Assembly (NCBI GenBank): GCA_025526935.1
Contig: JAHLKD010000142.1
Coordinates: 1-64,000 of the forward strand
Source: Cladochytrium replicatum
Taxonomy: Eukaryota > Chytridiomycota > Chytridiomycetes > Cladochytriales > Cladochytriaceae
Direction of reading: 5' to 3'
DNA length: 64,000 nt
Shown: positions 12,986 to 25,771 of the stretch, in pieces
Position numbering within the stretch: position 1 is the first letter of the stretch
How the letters are laid out: every line of letters begins with the position of its first letter
Made by a program: the position numbers and the translations under genes
The notes under the pieces: model-generated
The model's input: only the letters and a program-made list of their open reading frames with translations
Databases searched by the model: none
Told to the model about the DNA's origin: nothing

Positions 12986-13935
12986 GTGATGCGATCAGGA
13001 TGTATCCGGTTGTAGTTGACTAAGTTGTTTTCAAAAAGCACAATATCCTGATTCCCCTGTCCCGGAAATCCCACATTGTATTCAGATGCTTCTGGGCACA
13101 TAAGTTTTCAGCGAGCGTCTCTTTGTTTCTAGTGCGGAAAACTTTGCTTTTAAACTTCATCGCTTGGGTAATATTCAAAACTATGCATGAATGTTGCTTT
13201 TTGTTTCGAAAAAGCAACATTCATGCAGACAACTTTTTATGGTAAGTTTCATGTAGTAATATGTGTAATGTAGTTGGCATATACTCAATGTTCAACGAGC
13301 GAATATCAAAGCTGAGAATCTCTAAATTCTTTATTCCTAAATCTAAATCACTGAAGTATTTCATCACCGAAAATAGAGTTCGATACTTTTGGTGACAGCC
13401 TCTGCATTTCCAACGAAGTTCAAGTTATGTGGCCTGATGCAAAAAACGTAGCCGACCCATTCGTTATCTCTGGTCGGTTTGGGATGCCAGACGCAGTTTA
13501 CACACCAAAGCTTGTCGGCTGGTCTTTCAGTGTCGAGCGTCAGAGTAGCACAGTAGTTTGTCGCATATGTCACGTTGGAAGCCGAAACGCAACCACGATC
13601 TTAACAGGTGCTCACAAATTGCTAGAAGCCGGACCGAACCGCCCAGCGGTTGAGTTTAACTTATGTATGTGTACCCCCAGCTGTCGAACCCTGAGTTCAT
13701 GCTCCACAGCACACTCAAATTGTGGTCTTTTCTCCTGATCTCCTATTCTCCAATTCAGAAAGACAAAACATAAACAGAAAAAACTTAAACAAAGACTGCA
13801 AACTTCAGAACTAGCAACCCAGTCGTCATATCAGATCATGGCCAGGGAGTCATTTGTCATTCAAGAAAAAGTCCACACACTCTTAGTGCCATATTCTGCT
13901 CATGCGTGAAAAGCTTGACAGCAACCATTTCGCCC
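12986..13935. other. Intergenic region with one coding-like scrap
   Basis: Mostly AT-rich spacer between the convergent DPB2 and kinase genes. At about 13370-13670 on the plus strand, a frame reading IEFDTFGDSLCIS, then YTPKLVGWSFSVERQ, looks coding-like. It has no start, stop context or family I recognise and may be a gene scrap. A perfect hairpin lies at 13184-13227. Confidence 0.4.
13184..13227. repeat. Perfect 19-bp inverted repeat (hairpin)
   Basis: TGCATGAATGTTGCTTTTT at 13184-13202 is followed by the 6-base loop GTTTCG and the exact reverse complement at 13209-13227. It lies about 200 bases after the DPB2 stop, between convergent genes. It could be a transcript-end structure, a small folded RNA or a miniature inverted-repeat remnant. 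Confidence 0.85.
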
Positions 13936-16717
13936 TCACACTACCGCCCACATCCTCACCACCGCATCCTCCCCCGCCGTCACAAAATACCTCATGTCCG
14001 GGCTCACCCCAACACAAGTCACCGGCCCCGAATGCGCACCGTCCACTCTCCCAACCTCCCTCGGCGACGCAACACCCGCAGCACCATCCCACACTCTCAC
14101 AATTCGATCGTTCCCTGCACTCACAATCACCGGCCCCCCCGTCGTCGAGTTCTTCCCCACCGCCACCGTCCGTACCACACTCACCCCCGTCCCAACCGAG
14201 AAATTCCCCACCTTCGTCCCCGACTCCGCGTTAAACACATGCACCGAATTGTCCGTCCCCAATACATACACATACAGCTCCTTGAACAGCGCGACCGCAA
14301 GTACACCCGCAGGCGGCGTCGTGTAGTAATTCTCCTGTACGACATCGCTGTACGCTGATACCCCCGGGTTCGGTCTCAGCGTCATCCACGGCAAAGGTAT
14401 CGGCCCAGAATTCACCAAGTCGTATTTGTACACATACGTGTCGTCCGAGCCTGAGTACATGAATTTCCCGTCCGTCGTCACCGCGACCGTATTCACCGAC
14501 CACAAATGCTGCTTAAATGTTCGCAGAGCGGTCGAATTTGGGTTGTCAAGGTCGTACTCACTCACAACACCGTCGGCGTCCCCAACGTATGCGCGTGTAT
14601 TCGTGAGCGCTGCGGCACGGAACCCACCGCCGTTCGGTGAGCTCAGAAACGTCGTATTTGATGTCGTGAAAGTGGAAACCAGTGCGCCTGTGGACGTGTC
14701 GTATATTCTGGTGGTGCGGTCGTCGGATGCAGTGAGCAGGAGGGTGTTGTCGGGTCTCAATGCAATCTGCCGAATTCGGGCCGCGTGCGCGGGGTATGTC
14801 CTGATAGTATTGCCCGTCGCGGCGTCCAGTGTTCTCGTGACAAAATCCGAGCTAGCGACGTGTACTTGCCTTCCGTCTGGACTGAGTGCGAGTGCTGTGA
14901 CAAAGAGCGAAGAGTCGGGGAGGGTGATATTGCAGATCGAGATGATGTTTGTGCCTTTTATCCCAGTCGAACTCATCGAGCTAAGGTTGTTGACGACGAC
15001 TCCAACGATGGTCCCGACCAGAGTGGAGACCATGAGGACGAGCAACGCGACCAGGGTGATGTGAATGGACCGAAAATTGGATATGGGCGGAATGAGGCTG
15101 GGTTTCGATGATTTTACGCCTATTGGGGTAAGTGTTTCTTCATTTGACTGCGATGGTGGTGTGATGGATGCCGTAGGTGAATGGATTTCGCTCTCGGATT
15201 TGTTCTGTCTTGTTGGTGGTGGTATTGTGGGGACTTCCAGCCGACCGTCGGAAGATTTGTCCTCGATGAAGGCAGTCCCGTGGTCCGACACGCTCGCCTC
15301 CCGCTTCTCGCCATTGACCGTAAGCCGCTCCGCATCTCCAACACGCACGCTCAGACTATTCCCAAACGATGAGCTCTGCCCACCTGCAGCAACATTCCCA
15401 AACACCCTGCTATCATATCCAAACATTCCGCCCCCCCCACTACCACCACCAAACCCACCCGCTCCCAATCCAAACAGATCACCGCCGCCCGACCGGTCCA
15501 AATACATTGCCCTGATCTCCGCGTCGGACATCTGTATCCCAAACTGCCCCGTCAGAATCGCAAGCTCCTGCCCCGGCGTATCCAACAACGACGTCACATC
15601 CGCATCGACAGCATTCGCCCTCTCCACCAACTGGGACGCCGTGATCCTCGGCGGCGAACCCGACTGCGACGGCGGCAACGCGCTCGGATCCGACAGCGCC
15701 GAAACGCCCTCCGGCAAATTCGAAATAAACACCGGGTCCGCAAGCACCGCCGCGACATCAATGAACGGCGGTCGGTCCGCGGCGGCGTCAGCCCAGCACG
15801 ACTCGGCGAGCGTCCACAGCAAATTCGGGAACAGCGACGGATCGCTCGGTTTCGACGGTCGGATCCGGCGCACAAGCACCGCCGCCAAAATCAACGGGTC
15901 CGAATTCATTTTTTCGATTTCAAAAGCTTTCGTTCCGCGTCCAAAGAGTTCGTACAGGGTCATTGCGAACGAGTACACGTCCGCGGGCCTGTCGGGGCTG
16001 TTCCCCTCGAGCCTTTCGGGGGCCATGTACCGCATCGCGCCGGCGAGGGATAGCGACGCAGAGTTGAGCGCGTTCCCGCCCGTGAAGGTCCAGTTGACTT
16101 TTGAGAAGCCAAAGTCTGCGAGTTTGACAGAATAGTCGGACATGAGGAGGACGTTTGTGGGACGGAGATCGCCGTGGATGATGGGGGGTTCGCGGGTGTG
16201 GAGGTAGCACATTCCGTTGGCTACCTGGGATGCGATGCGGTATGCGAGCTGGAGGGTTAGCGATTCGCGGTTCTTTGATATCGCTAGATACTACATGTAA
16301 AGATTGTCAGCAAATCATCGGTTGTACGTGAAAAGTGTGTTCAAGGCATTTTCATACCTGAGCCAAGCTTCCTAGTGGAGCATACTCAAAAACCAAGACT
16401 GGAAACGCATCTATCCAGAGCGTCGGTCTCGGCGGTGCGTCCGACCTTTCCTCATCCGAATTATCGTTTTCGTTAGGCAACACAGCGCCATAAAAATGAA
16501 TAATATTTGGATGCCGTAATATAGAAATACGCTCTGCCTCGCGGTGGAACGAGTCGAGGTTGTTTGTGAGCCGAGATGGGGCAAACTTGAGAGCTTTCAC
16601 AGCGACATTGGCACCGAGCCATTCTGCCTTGAACACGATAGAAGTGGAGCCCTCGCCGATGCAGTGCAGAGCAGGGTCGTACAGTAGATCGCCTCTCCTG
16701 ATTCTCGGAGCCGGCAT
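13936..16717 (-). CDS. TKL-like protein kinase with transmembrane segment and WD40 domain
   Basis: Two exons (16358-16717 and 13936-16290) join in frame to 904 residues. Residues about 10-300 are a protein kinase resembling the tyrosine-kinase-like group: IGEGSTSIVF glycine loop, NVAVKALK lysine, HREAER helix-C Glu, IIHGDLRPTNVLL catalytic loop (HGD rather than HRD), LADFG, and MAPERLEG. A Ser/Thr/Pro-rich, glycine-rich linker follows. A single hydrophobic helix (LVALLVLMVSTLVGTIVGVV) lies near residue 520. The C-terminal 370 residues hold WD40-type repeats (LSPDGRQVHVASSDF, LRPDNTLLLTASDDRT, VGVSPDMRYFVTAGED) with several N-glycosylation sequons. The kinase is probably cytosolic and the propeller extracellular or luminal, a receptor-kinase layout. 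Its role is unknown; the key catalytic residues are intact. Confidence 0.88.
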
Positions 16718-17140
16718 GGCAGCTGGAGAGGAGTCCCGAAAAGGGTTCGTTTTTATCTACAACGATGATGGGGTGTTTCTGGTATCCGAGCGGTTACTTT
16801 TATTCTTATTTTTATTGTATTTTTTTACAGATCCCAACAACAAAATTTTCACCATCGAGAGTTATTATTATTATTGTGTAAAATAAATGAATGGTAATTA
16901 GTAATAAGTGCTGAGCATGTTTTTTAACTCACAGCGTGCCGCACAACCTCAGGGAGTGGAGGGTAGAAAGGCGGCACTGTATTGTATTATCAACGAATGC
17001 AAAAAACTGCTCTCTCTGGTAAGAAGGGTTAGTTGCATTGGCGCTACGCTAATCCCCCAATTGTAAGAAACGGAAATGTCAAAGCCACGGAACAGCCAAT
17101 TCCAATTCCTTGGGTGGCCAGGCTCCTTGATTGAATCCAC
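16718..17140. other. Divergent promoter region
   Basis: An AT-rich spacer between the divergently transcribed kinase and repeat-protein genes, with a TTATTATTATTATT run near 16863. The recurrent element lies at 17076-17088. No coding sequence is seen. Confidence 0.5.
17076..17088 (+). promoter_or_regulatory. Recurrent ATGTCAAAGCCAC element
   Basis: ATGTCAAAGCCAC ends 52 bases before the start codon of the W-rich repeat gene. It is an exact 12-base match to the element found before five other genes in this window. Confidence 0.55.
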
Positions 17141-18082
17141 ATGGATCCTGTTCAAGCACCCACTCCAATCCTGCCATGGGAACTGATCGACAACATCGTG
17201 CTCATGGTATCTGCCTCTGCCGGCCCCCGCCATGCGTTCAGGATCGCATCGAGTTTCAGGAGGATGCACATTTTGCGTTCGCTTCTGCCACGAATCTCTG
17301 AACTGTCCATGGACAGAGCGAGCGCACGGGGTCTGGTCGATGTTCTTTGGCTGTGGGAGAGTCAGCAGCCATCCTCACTGGTATACAGCGAGCGAGCACT
17401 GAACGATGCATCTAAGGAAGGACACGTGGACGTTTTGGAATGGTGGAAATCCAGCGGATTGGCATTAAAATACTCTGCGAGTGCGATGGACCGTGCGTCG
17501 TGTTGGGGACATTTAGGTGTTCTCGAGTGGTGGAAGCAGAGCGGACTCGAGTTGCGGTGGACGTCAGATGCACTTGACTGGGCGAGTGCAGCACGACACG
17601 TGCACGTTCTGGAGTGGTGGAGGAGACACAGTCAACAGGATCTCAAGTTTACGGTGGACGCCATCGACGCAGCACGGTCGATCGCAGTTCTCAACTGGTG
17701 GTGTTCTATCCCAGGACGCCGCATACAGTACACGGAAGATGCGATGGACTCGTCGAGCATGGAGGGCAACGTCGAGGTGCTGGAGTGGTGGAAGGAAAGC
17801 GGGTTCGAACTGCTTTACACGCGCGTTGCAATGAACGGGGCGAGTGCGAGGGGACACGTGCGAGTGCTGGAGTGGTGGGTCCGCAGTGGACTGGAGTTGG
17901 TGTGGAGTGAAAAGGCTATGGACGGAGCGAGCGAAGAGGGACATGTGCATGTATTGCAGTGGTGGATAGAGAGTGGGCTCGAGCTAAAGTACACCGATGC
18001 GGCAGTGATTCTCGCCCAGATGAAGGGGCACACACGGGTAGTTGAGTGGTGGAACAGCAGCGGACTCGAGATTGCCGAGTAG
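17141..18082 (+). CDS. W-rich ankyrin-like repeat protein with F-box-like start
   Basis: A single exon of 313 residues. Residues 9-30 (PILPWELIDNIVLMVSAS) resemble an F-box. The rest is about nine repeats of some 33 residues with consensus AMDxASxxGHVxVLEWWxxSGLELKYT. The GH-V-VLEWW core is reminiscent of ankyrin helices, but with two conserved tryptophans. Repeat 5 is shortened. Such proteins would act as binding scaffolds, and with an F-box they could recruit targets for ubiquitination, but that is inference. A broken relative on the minus strand at 35674-36600 shares the LEWWKSSGLEL signature, so the family has several members here. Confidence 0.85.
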   Translation: MDPVQAPTPILPWELIDNIVLMVSASAGPRHAFRIASSFRRMHILRSLLPRISELSMDRASARGLVDVLWLWESQQPSSLVYSERALNDASKEGHVDVLEWWKSSGLALKYSASAMDRASCWGHLGVLEWWKQSGLELRWTSDALDWASAARHVHVLEWWRRHSQQDLKFTVDAIDAARSIAVLNWWCSIPGRRIQYTEDAMDSSSMEGNVEVLEWWKESGFELLYTRVAMNGASARGHVRVLEWWVRSGLELVWSEKAMDGASEEGHVHVLQWWIESGLELKYTDAAVILAQMKGHTRVVEWWNSSGLEIAE

Positions 18083-18979
18083 CAGTATCAAAAGCTATAG
18101 CTATATCAATTTCAATATCAATATCTATACAATCAATAATAATGTGGTGTGTCCAACACCGCACCAGTAGTATCAATGGCACACACCCGATCGTAATAAT
18201 AACAATTCCCCAATTGTTTCCATTTCCATTTTTGCTACAGAGCCCCAGCAATAGCAGCATGTTAGTGCTGCAACATTATGTGTTCTGCACATGGACTTTT
18301 AGATTGGTGAGAAACAGTGTGTTCACATCTCTTTAAAAAATGATAATAAAGTGCGAACCGCAAAATGTGATTCAGATACACCAAAACAGAAAGAATTTGT
18401 GGCGTCCGTGTCAATTGCTTGTACAACAGAGCTGTTCATAAGCAGAGCTGTTCATAAGCAAGGCTCGATATTGCTTATCAGGCATAGCTAAGTCTTCAAA
18501 GGGAAAGGGGAAACAGCTAACCTTTTATAAGCCCCCAAGCGCAGCAAGAAGATACAAAAATAAACTGTGCAAGGTAACAAGCAATAGATCAAGAGTTCAT
18601 TCAAAACACTAATCAAAGCCAAAACTAGAACATACTTACCTATCAATCTGCTTCAAGAATCGTTTTGGAGGAGGGGAAAGCGCTGAAATTCCGGTGGCCA
18701 AAACTTGTTACCATTTTCGCCACATCGGTTTATGTGATTCGAACGAAAACCTGTTGTGCCATGTACTTTGGAAATGAAAAGATCTCCTTTACCTCCACTC
18801 TTCATCGGGATAGGTTGAGGCAGGAACGTGGAAGGGGAGGTTCCCAATCCAGCTTAAAAATCAAGGGCAGGAAGCAACTGAGTACGCACAACCATGTATC
18901 TTCAAAGTATCTAATACGAAAACAATCTACGAATACATTTACAGCAGAGAAACTAGATACCGCTCGTTCCCAAAACATC
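18083..18979. other. Intergenic, low-complexity
   Basis: Spacer between convergent genes. It holds AT-rich simple sequence (TATCAATTTCAATATCAATATC near 18105) and a direct repeat AGAGCTGTTCATAAGC at about 18427-18462. No gene is supported. Confidence 0.5.
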
Positions 18980-21900
18980 CTATGTGTCCACACCTTCAAC
19001 GTCCACCTTTCCTTTCGAGCTTAGCATCGAGGCAACGTGCAGCGGGTCAATCGCTTCGATCCATTCCTTCATCAGGGCCTCGTTCTGTGCTTGAAGCAGA
19101 ACCGAGTGACTCCGGGTGTACATAGCGAACACAAACCGCCTTTGAAGAATGCTCCACAGATCCTTCGAGTACTGCAGTGCAACGTCAGTCAAATTGATAA
19201 CGTATAACTCGTCGGTCTCTGTCTGGTTCGAGTAGACAAAGAGGTAGGGTCTTCGTATTACAAACCAGCGTTTAAGCCAGATTCCATCTTCTTCGGATTC
19301 GCGTTGGCTTGAACCGTCTTTTGAGGGTGAAGAATTCGGGTTTTGAGTATTGGACGAAGATGTGGGATTCAGATTGTCGCCAGCAAATGCCAGCAGGTCG
19401 TCATCCTCCTCGCTGCCGGCGAAAAGTAGCCACCCACGTTTTGTAACAGGGGCGAGCGATGAGACTTTGCGAACGCTCGTAGTCCATTGAATGTCCTTCA
19501 AACCTCCAGTACTGCCGCGGCGTGCTTTGAACCAGGCTGGTAGTATCGATTCAGACAGCATCTGGTCAAGTCCTATATCGTTCGCTGACCGTCTCCTCCA
19601 AACCTCCACGAACTTTCGTCCCAGCTTTAATCGATCCAGCAGAACATCCGAAGGGGGAACCAGAGATGAACGGCCACTTGATATTACATGTCCAGGTTGC
19701 AATGCATCGTGAGTGGTATCAACGATACCGAGGCCCAGACCTGCATCTAGTTCCCGACCAGCGCTTTTGTCCTGGAATGAGCCAAGTGTTGTTGAATGCT
19801 CAAGGTGCAACAGACCATCATGGTTGATAGTCAGCACGTTCTCGTAATGAGCGTTCACTTGGTTTCCAAAATAATCGTCCGAACCCCCATCGCCTTCAAT
19901 TGATATCCTCAGTGGTGACTGCTCCTCAAGCTCCGCAACAGCTTCTTCAACAACATCCAGTTGACGCACGCCCTCAACTTCTTCTCTCCACTCGCGTCGA
20001 GCTTTGCCTTTCCAGTAGTCCAAAATGATCTCTTGGCCTCCTGGTGTCCATCCGCGTAGACATTCTTCTCCTCGAACGTAAGTCTTTCTGGTATCTTTCG
20101 CCACCCAATCAGGTCTGACGTTCCTCGGCCTCACCAGTTCACCGAAACTCGACACTTCATAGAGAGACGTTGCGCACTGCCCGTACTTCGCATTCAACCC
20201 AGAACCATCCAGCAATGGAAGCAATCGGCTGGACACCATCGCTTTCACCTTGAAGTCACGCTCGAATATCTGAAGCGCGACGTACATCCCGAAAGTCAAC
20301 TCCTCGGTAATCATGTTGGTTCTCGTTGATGGCTCGGGATTCTCCTCTGAATTCGACCAAGGAGTACCAATCCTCCGTGGAGCGGTGACGGCGGTTGTGG
20401 CGGAACGCTCGACTTGGACTGTCCACTCCATATACATTTCCACTTTGAACGGCCCTCGTGTCACTTTGTTCAAGTGCTCAAACTCATGCAATGATGAATC
20501 CCACGCGCATCCAACTTCCAGAATCCGCCGTCCGTCACCTGCGACAAACACCCGCTGGTCTTCCGGAACTTTGAGGTTGATCATCGACTCACGTTCAGGT
20601 GATGACTCGTAATCCACGTCATCGTCATGCTTTCGATCTGTGCTAGTTGCACGGGATCGATCACGCGGTGCTGTATCTGCTTTCTTAAAGCTCCGAGAGC
20701 GTCGAATCCCGCCTTCCTTTGTTTCTTCATTGGCCGAGCTAGCATTTCCGGGACTCTGTTTTCGAGGAACTCTCTTAATGTGGCCAACTTTGAGCGAAGT
20801 AATCCTCTTCCATGCAAGCTCACGTCCCGATACATGTGTGAGTCTCAACTGTAGTCGCCTTTGGAGGCCTTGACGCGCTAGGAACGTGGACGACTCTCCA
20901 GACGAGGATGCAAGATGTACTGGGACGTAGATGAATTCTCCAGTCTGATGCGCCATTTCAAGCAGTTGAACTTGCGCCAGCACTTCATGCCGCTGTTGTC
21001 GCGTTTGGGGAATCTGATCAGCGTTAATTTTGGGAGGTGCCTGGATTATGAACACTGTAAGTGTGTGCATAGAATCAAGCTTCGGTCTGAGCTTTACCTG
21101 AGATTTTATCCGAAGAGCTGGCTGAGGACGGGCTGGCAAGACTGCCGGACGCCCGCTGACCCACATTACATCCGCCTGATTATGTTCATCGTAGTAATCT
21201 GACTCTGAAATCATCATTTCGGACCTTTCATTATTCAGAATCAATGCACTCTCGGCTTTTCGAAGCTCATCTTCGATCAACTGCGAAACGTGACCTTTCC
21301 TTCTCCCAAACACTTCAAATCGAACGAATCCGCTACTGACAACTTCGCGAACCCGCTCTGTCACAACTACTCGGATGCTCTGACTGAAATTGAAGATCGC
21401 AGCACCGTTGCCGAAATCATTCGCCGGTTCCGTGGCGTACATTTTCTCCCCAATACCTCGCGCAGAGCTATTGGAGAAGTCGATGAAGCCATCATCAGCA
21501 TCGTTGTTTCCAACGACGCCAAACTCCGACAATCGAAATTGACAATGGAGCTGAGTAAACTCGTTCTCGCTGATATTCACAAGCTCCAAGATGGAAATCT
21601 CGAAGAGAAGGTCAGTACCATCAATCAGATCGAGCGGCGTGAGTCCCCCACGCCGACTGCTATCGGACTCATCCGTTTCCGCGCGGTCAAAGCTCTCATC
21701 CCCACTCCGCTGACCATTCTCAACTTCGCTGACGTCGGTCAGCTCACTGTCTTGGCTATCACCATCACTCATCCTATGGTCATCCAGCTGCTGCGAAGAG
21801 ATTGCCGAAATCAAGATGCGCAAGTACCCTTTCGTCTTCCCAGTTTCCCATTCAATTACCGGCGTGTGTATCTCCTTGGTGACTCCCCACACGAGGCTGT

Positions 21901-24900
21901 TGATTCGAACAGCTCCAGTTCCGATGAACGTGTACCAGGGTCTTTGGGGATCAAAGAAGATCTCGACACCTCCATTGACATGTGCGTACTGCTGCCGTCG
22001 CTGCAACAATACGGTGCTGGGTTTATCTGCGTACTCGTACAATGCACGCATATACTTGAGCCGTTGCTCCAAGGCTTCCAGCGACCAGAAGCACACGGAA
22101 TCGTGCTTGCCGTCAAGAACCTTGATCCCAACGAAAGGAGTGTCGTTCACGTTTATACCGTCTGTTTCGAGTAATCCATATGGTAGGCGATCGTCTGGGG
22201 AACCCGCCTCCCAGAATGACGTGGGATGGATGTAGTGGTACTTGTCCATGATGACAATCTGGTAAAGAACTTTGCGCCCCAGCTCTCGAGCGATGATATT
22301 CGCCTCTTTGACTAAAATACCAGCTGCGAGGACTCGCTCAGCGAGTTGGATGTATCGTCTAGACCTCCACTTCTGCACCACAGCGGCCGCAAGTTCCAGC
22401 TGGCGCGGTGTCGGTGCCGGATCCACAACCGGCGCGTTTGCAGAGCTCGTTCCTGCAAACGGCGACCCAACAACCGTGCTCTGTCTCTTTTTCGGTACAC
22501 TCCCCCTCTTGCTGTCATACGACATTCGCTGCGCTTCAAACGACCTCATCATCCGCTCCTTTTCAGACTTCAGCTCCTCCTCAAGCGCACGCACACGTGC
22601 ACGTTCCTTTGCAAGGTCGTCGCTCTCCTCGCTACGCAGACCCGGCGCCGACCCGGTCCCAGAAGCCGACGACATCTCATCGAGCTTGCTCGCCGCTCGA
22701 TGCACCGTTTCGTTGAACTCCCTCTCGATCTGCTGCAACCGCTCTCGCTCGCCGTTCAACTTTATCTCCATCTCGTTGATCTCCTGCGAGACCACAAGAT
22801 TCTCCTGCAGCAGTCGCTGCATCTCGCGGTCTCCAATCACCTTGATTCCCGCTTCCAGGGACTCGATCACCTCCTTCATGGTTTCCGGGAGCTCTCCGGG
22901 AACATAGGAGGAGAATTCGTTGTCGAGCTCGGTGGCGAGGGTCTCGGTCGATCGGTGCCGTCTGAGCAGTGATTTGTTGGCGTTGAAGGAGGAGTTGCTT
23001 GCGGTTCTTAGAAGCTCATGGAAACTTGCTAGCGGGCTGCTCAGACTCCCGTGCCGTTCACGTTGCGCAAAGTTCCAGTCGATGACAGTGGTTGCAACGT
23101 CGGACGCAATGGATCTTTCGCTCCGTGCATCGTCGCGCAGCGCTGACCACGGTGTGATCGGCGACGTTGCTGAAGAGCTTCCGTTCGAGCTTGACTGAGA
23201 GTTCAAACCATCCATTGACTTTGCCTGTCGCTCGGAATGTTCGCGACGAACGTCAACCGGGTTCATGAAGCGGAAGACGTGGTTGTCACCAAAAATGAGG
23301 CGGTACTTCGTCTTGAGCTGCTTTGGAGTTGGTATGAGCTGTCCGTTGACGTACGTTCGTGCCCCTTCGATCGGGTGTAGAGTAACAGCACCAGATTCGT
23401 CATGCTCAAAGAAACAGTGCCGGTTTTGGATTGATTCGCTTCGAAGCAAAATCTCGTTATTCTCGTCGCTTCCGACGTTGGTCGTTCCACGAGAAAGTTT
23501 GTAAAGAAGACATTCGGACATCAACGGATCTTCGTTGAGGTTCACCAGGTATGGAATCTTCTGAGGTGTTGAGATGCCATTGGCACCAACAACAATTCCG
23601 AGCTCCTCGAAGACTTTTAATCTTTCCGCCTCGATAGTTTTGGTGCGCAACAGCTTGTCCTCATGGCTCTCGCTAAGTACTTTCACTAACTTTTCGCTTG
23701 CCTCAAGCTGGTCCCGCAGTTGCTCGATATCTAGATCTCCATGTCCAGTTTTAGTTTCGGAATGACCACCTGAGCCCTCTGGAACCGCTAAAGTGACACC
23801 ACTCGACTCGTAACTTTGCAGCTTGCGACGCAATTCCGCAACTTCTTCCTGAAGCTCACGAACGATGCGATCTCCCGCGTCCTCATTAATCACAGCCTTG
23901 TTCATGATCTTCTTTGCTCGTTCGGCATATCGAAGCGTGGAAAGCGTTTCGTCATAGTTGATGTCAGCAGGCGATATCGCTGCAATCATCACGGTGCGCG
24001 AGTTTCCACCAAGACAGTCTTTCAGGATCCAGGTCAAAACCGAATCACGATATGGAATGTGAATCTGCTGCGCAGAAGCCCTCTTCATCACACTCAGCCG
24101 CTTATTCTCCTGCCGCGGTGCGCCATCATTTAAGAAGCTCGCCCGCCTGTTTCCAAGAGGAGAGCTCGATGCGTCTGCCAGTGCCGAGATGACCTTTCCC
24201 AACGTTGTCAGACTTTTGTTGATGTTGGCTCCCTCCTTCAACCTCTGTCCGGTTGCTCCCGTAGCATCGGCACGCTCACTCCCAGCAAGATCCACGAGCG
24301 ATATTCTCGCAGTCTTTTGTGTTGTCAATCCTGTTTCTGGGTCCAGTCTTCGCTGCGACAAGTTTAGTGTGAACACGGCGTGACTTCGACTGGATGTTTC
24401 ATTCATGTTTGTGGCGGCGACTGTCCTCGCTTTATTCCCTTCGTCCATCAGCCGCGCAATGTCATCGTACGAGGAAACCACCAGCTTTGACAATTCTTCG
24501 ACGTACGGACCGAGCACGGGGTGTTCTCTCACACGCAGATTCCCGCTATTATTCGGATTCAACAAGTCCCTGACTCTCTCGTTGTAGATTTCCATGTACT
24601 GGACTTCAACCTGATACTCCACATTCCCCCCGCTCCCGGCCTTGATCCTCTCAAACAGCTCCACGCATGCCCGCGGAATAATCCCCTTTTCAGGCCCGTA
24701 TCCCATCATCGTGTAACTTTTCCCCGATCCCGTCTGTCCATACGCAAAAATGCAGACGTTGTATCCTTCAAACGCGTGATCGAGGAGCTCTTTTCCAAGC
24801 TCGTTGTATACCGAGTCCTGCGTGGCCCAGTTGGGATGCGTGGTGGGTGAGGCGGACCTGATTGACGGGCCATCGTCGAGGTGTTCGGAGAAGGACCAGA

Positions 24901-25232
24901 AACAGCAGTCATATGCGAATGATTTGTTTTCGTCCCCGTGGAGTGGGCCAGGGGTTGCCGGTAACAGACTCGGTGTGGTCCTGCCGTCTCCGCTGGCCAA
25001 AAAAGCCGGTCGTGATATTGCAGTTGACTGCCCATCCATACGAATGATGCATTGTGCATTTCGAGCTGGCGAGCGGCGGTCAGATTAAAAGCTTGTTATC
25101 TGAGCAGCATCAGCATACACACCTATTTCACGGCTATTGAACGGTCTCACTCTTACCACGACCTTCAGAGAGAATGCGTTTAGATTATTTCCAGCAGCTC
25201 TACTTGCAACCGCGTACCTTTACAGAAGCCAT
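18980..25232 (-). CDS. Kinesin-3 motor (UNC-104/KIF1 type)
   Basis: A plus-end-directed microtubule motor for vesicles and endosomes. Exon 1 (25218-25232, encoding MASVK), exon 2 (25123-25162, VVVRVRPFNSREI) and a 6-kb exon 3 (18980-25065) join to 2046 residues. The tiny first exons supply the start of the motor domain, which the long open frame alone lacks. Motor landmarks: GQTGSGKSYTMMG near residue 128, NMNETSSRSH switch I, DLAGSERA switch II, then the neck and an FHA domain (LYKLSRGTTNVGSDENNEI through YVNGQLIP). Coiled coils, an IQ-like segment, KIF1B-type stalk regions and a C-terminal PH domain (KRGWLLFAGSEEDD, WLKRWFVIRRPYLFVY, WIEAIDPLHV) complete the plan. Length and order fit fungal kinesin-3. 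The PH domain would bind phosphoinositides on cargo. Confidence 0.95.
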
Positions 25233-25322
25233 GTCTGTGCGAGGCTATCTCTGCCCTTTGAAAGGTCGAAAGCCCCAAATTCCAGCGCTAAGACGCGTGT
25301 GCAAAATGAAACAAAAAGCGTA

Positions 25323-25640
25323 TCAAATACGAACATCGGCACCACCACTGAATCTGAATGAAATGGTGTTGTCATAGTGGTCTATTTCTATTGGCAACAT
25401 CACCCCTTGGATTTCGTCTTTCAGTTCATTGGCATACCTATAAATGGTGAAGTTTTCCAAGCTTTTCAGGCTTCGCACGCTACTGAAGTGCTCTTTTATC
25501 CAGTGTGCGCTCTCTCTCAGGTTGTGGAATCGATCACAATGGGAGAGTGAGAACAGACCCACATACCGAGGGCCAAGAGAATTCTCAAGGTCAAGCGGAT
25601 CAGCGGAGATTTTGTTATGGAGTTGGCGGCGTCCAGGATC
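25323..25640 (-). pseudogene. Gene relic, unidentified
   Basis: A minus-strand frame open for about 105 codons reads DPLDLENSLGPRYVGLFSLS, then WIKEHFSSVRSLKSLENFTI, and ends at a stop near 25323. It looks like the C-terminal end of an F-box or leucine-rich protein. A TGA interrupts it at its upstream end near 25640, and no upstream exon is visible. It is probably a truncated relic. Alternatively it is the last exon of a gene whose earlier exons I cannot see. Confidence 0.4.
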
Positions 25641-25771
25641 GACGTCATTTCAGGGAGGGGAGGTTCTCGGTACCAACAAAAACAAAATGAGCGTACAATA
25701 TTAGGTTCTATTTAATATTCAATACCTGAAACAATCATGGTTGCCCAGTTGCCTCCATGTTATTTTATCGA

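Noticed and set aside
15065-16135. 356-codon plus-strand frame
   Set aside because: Antisense of the kinase gene; no domain, Ser/Pro-rich shadow.
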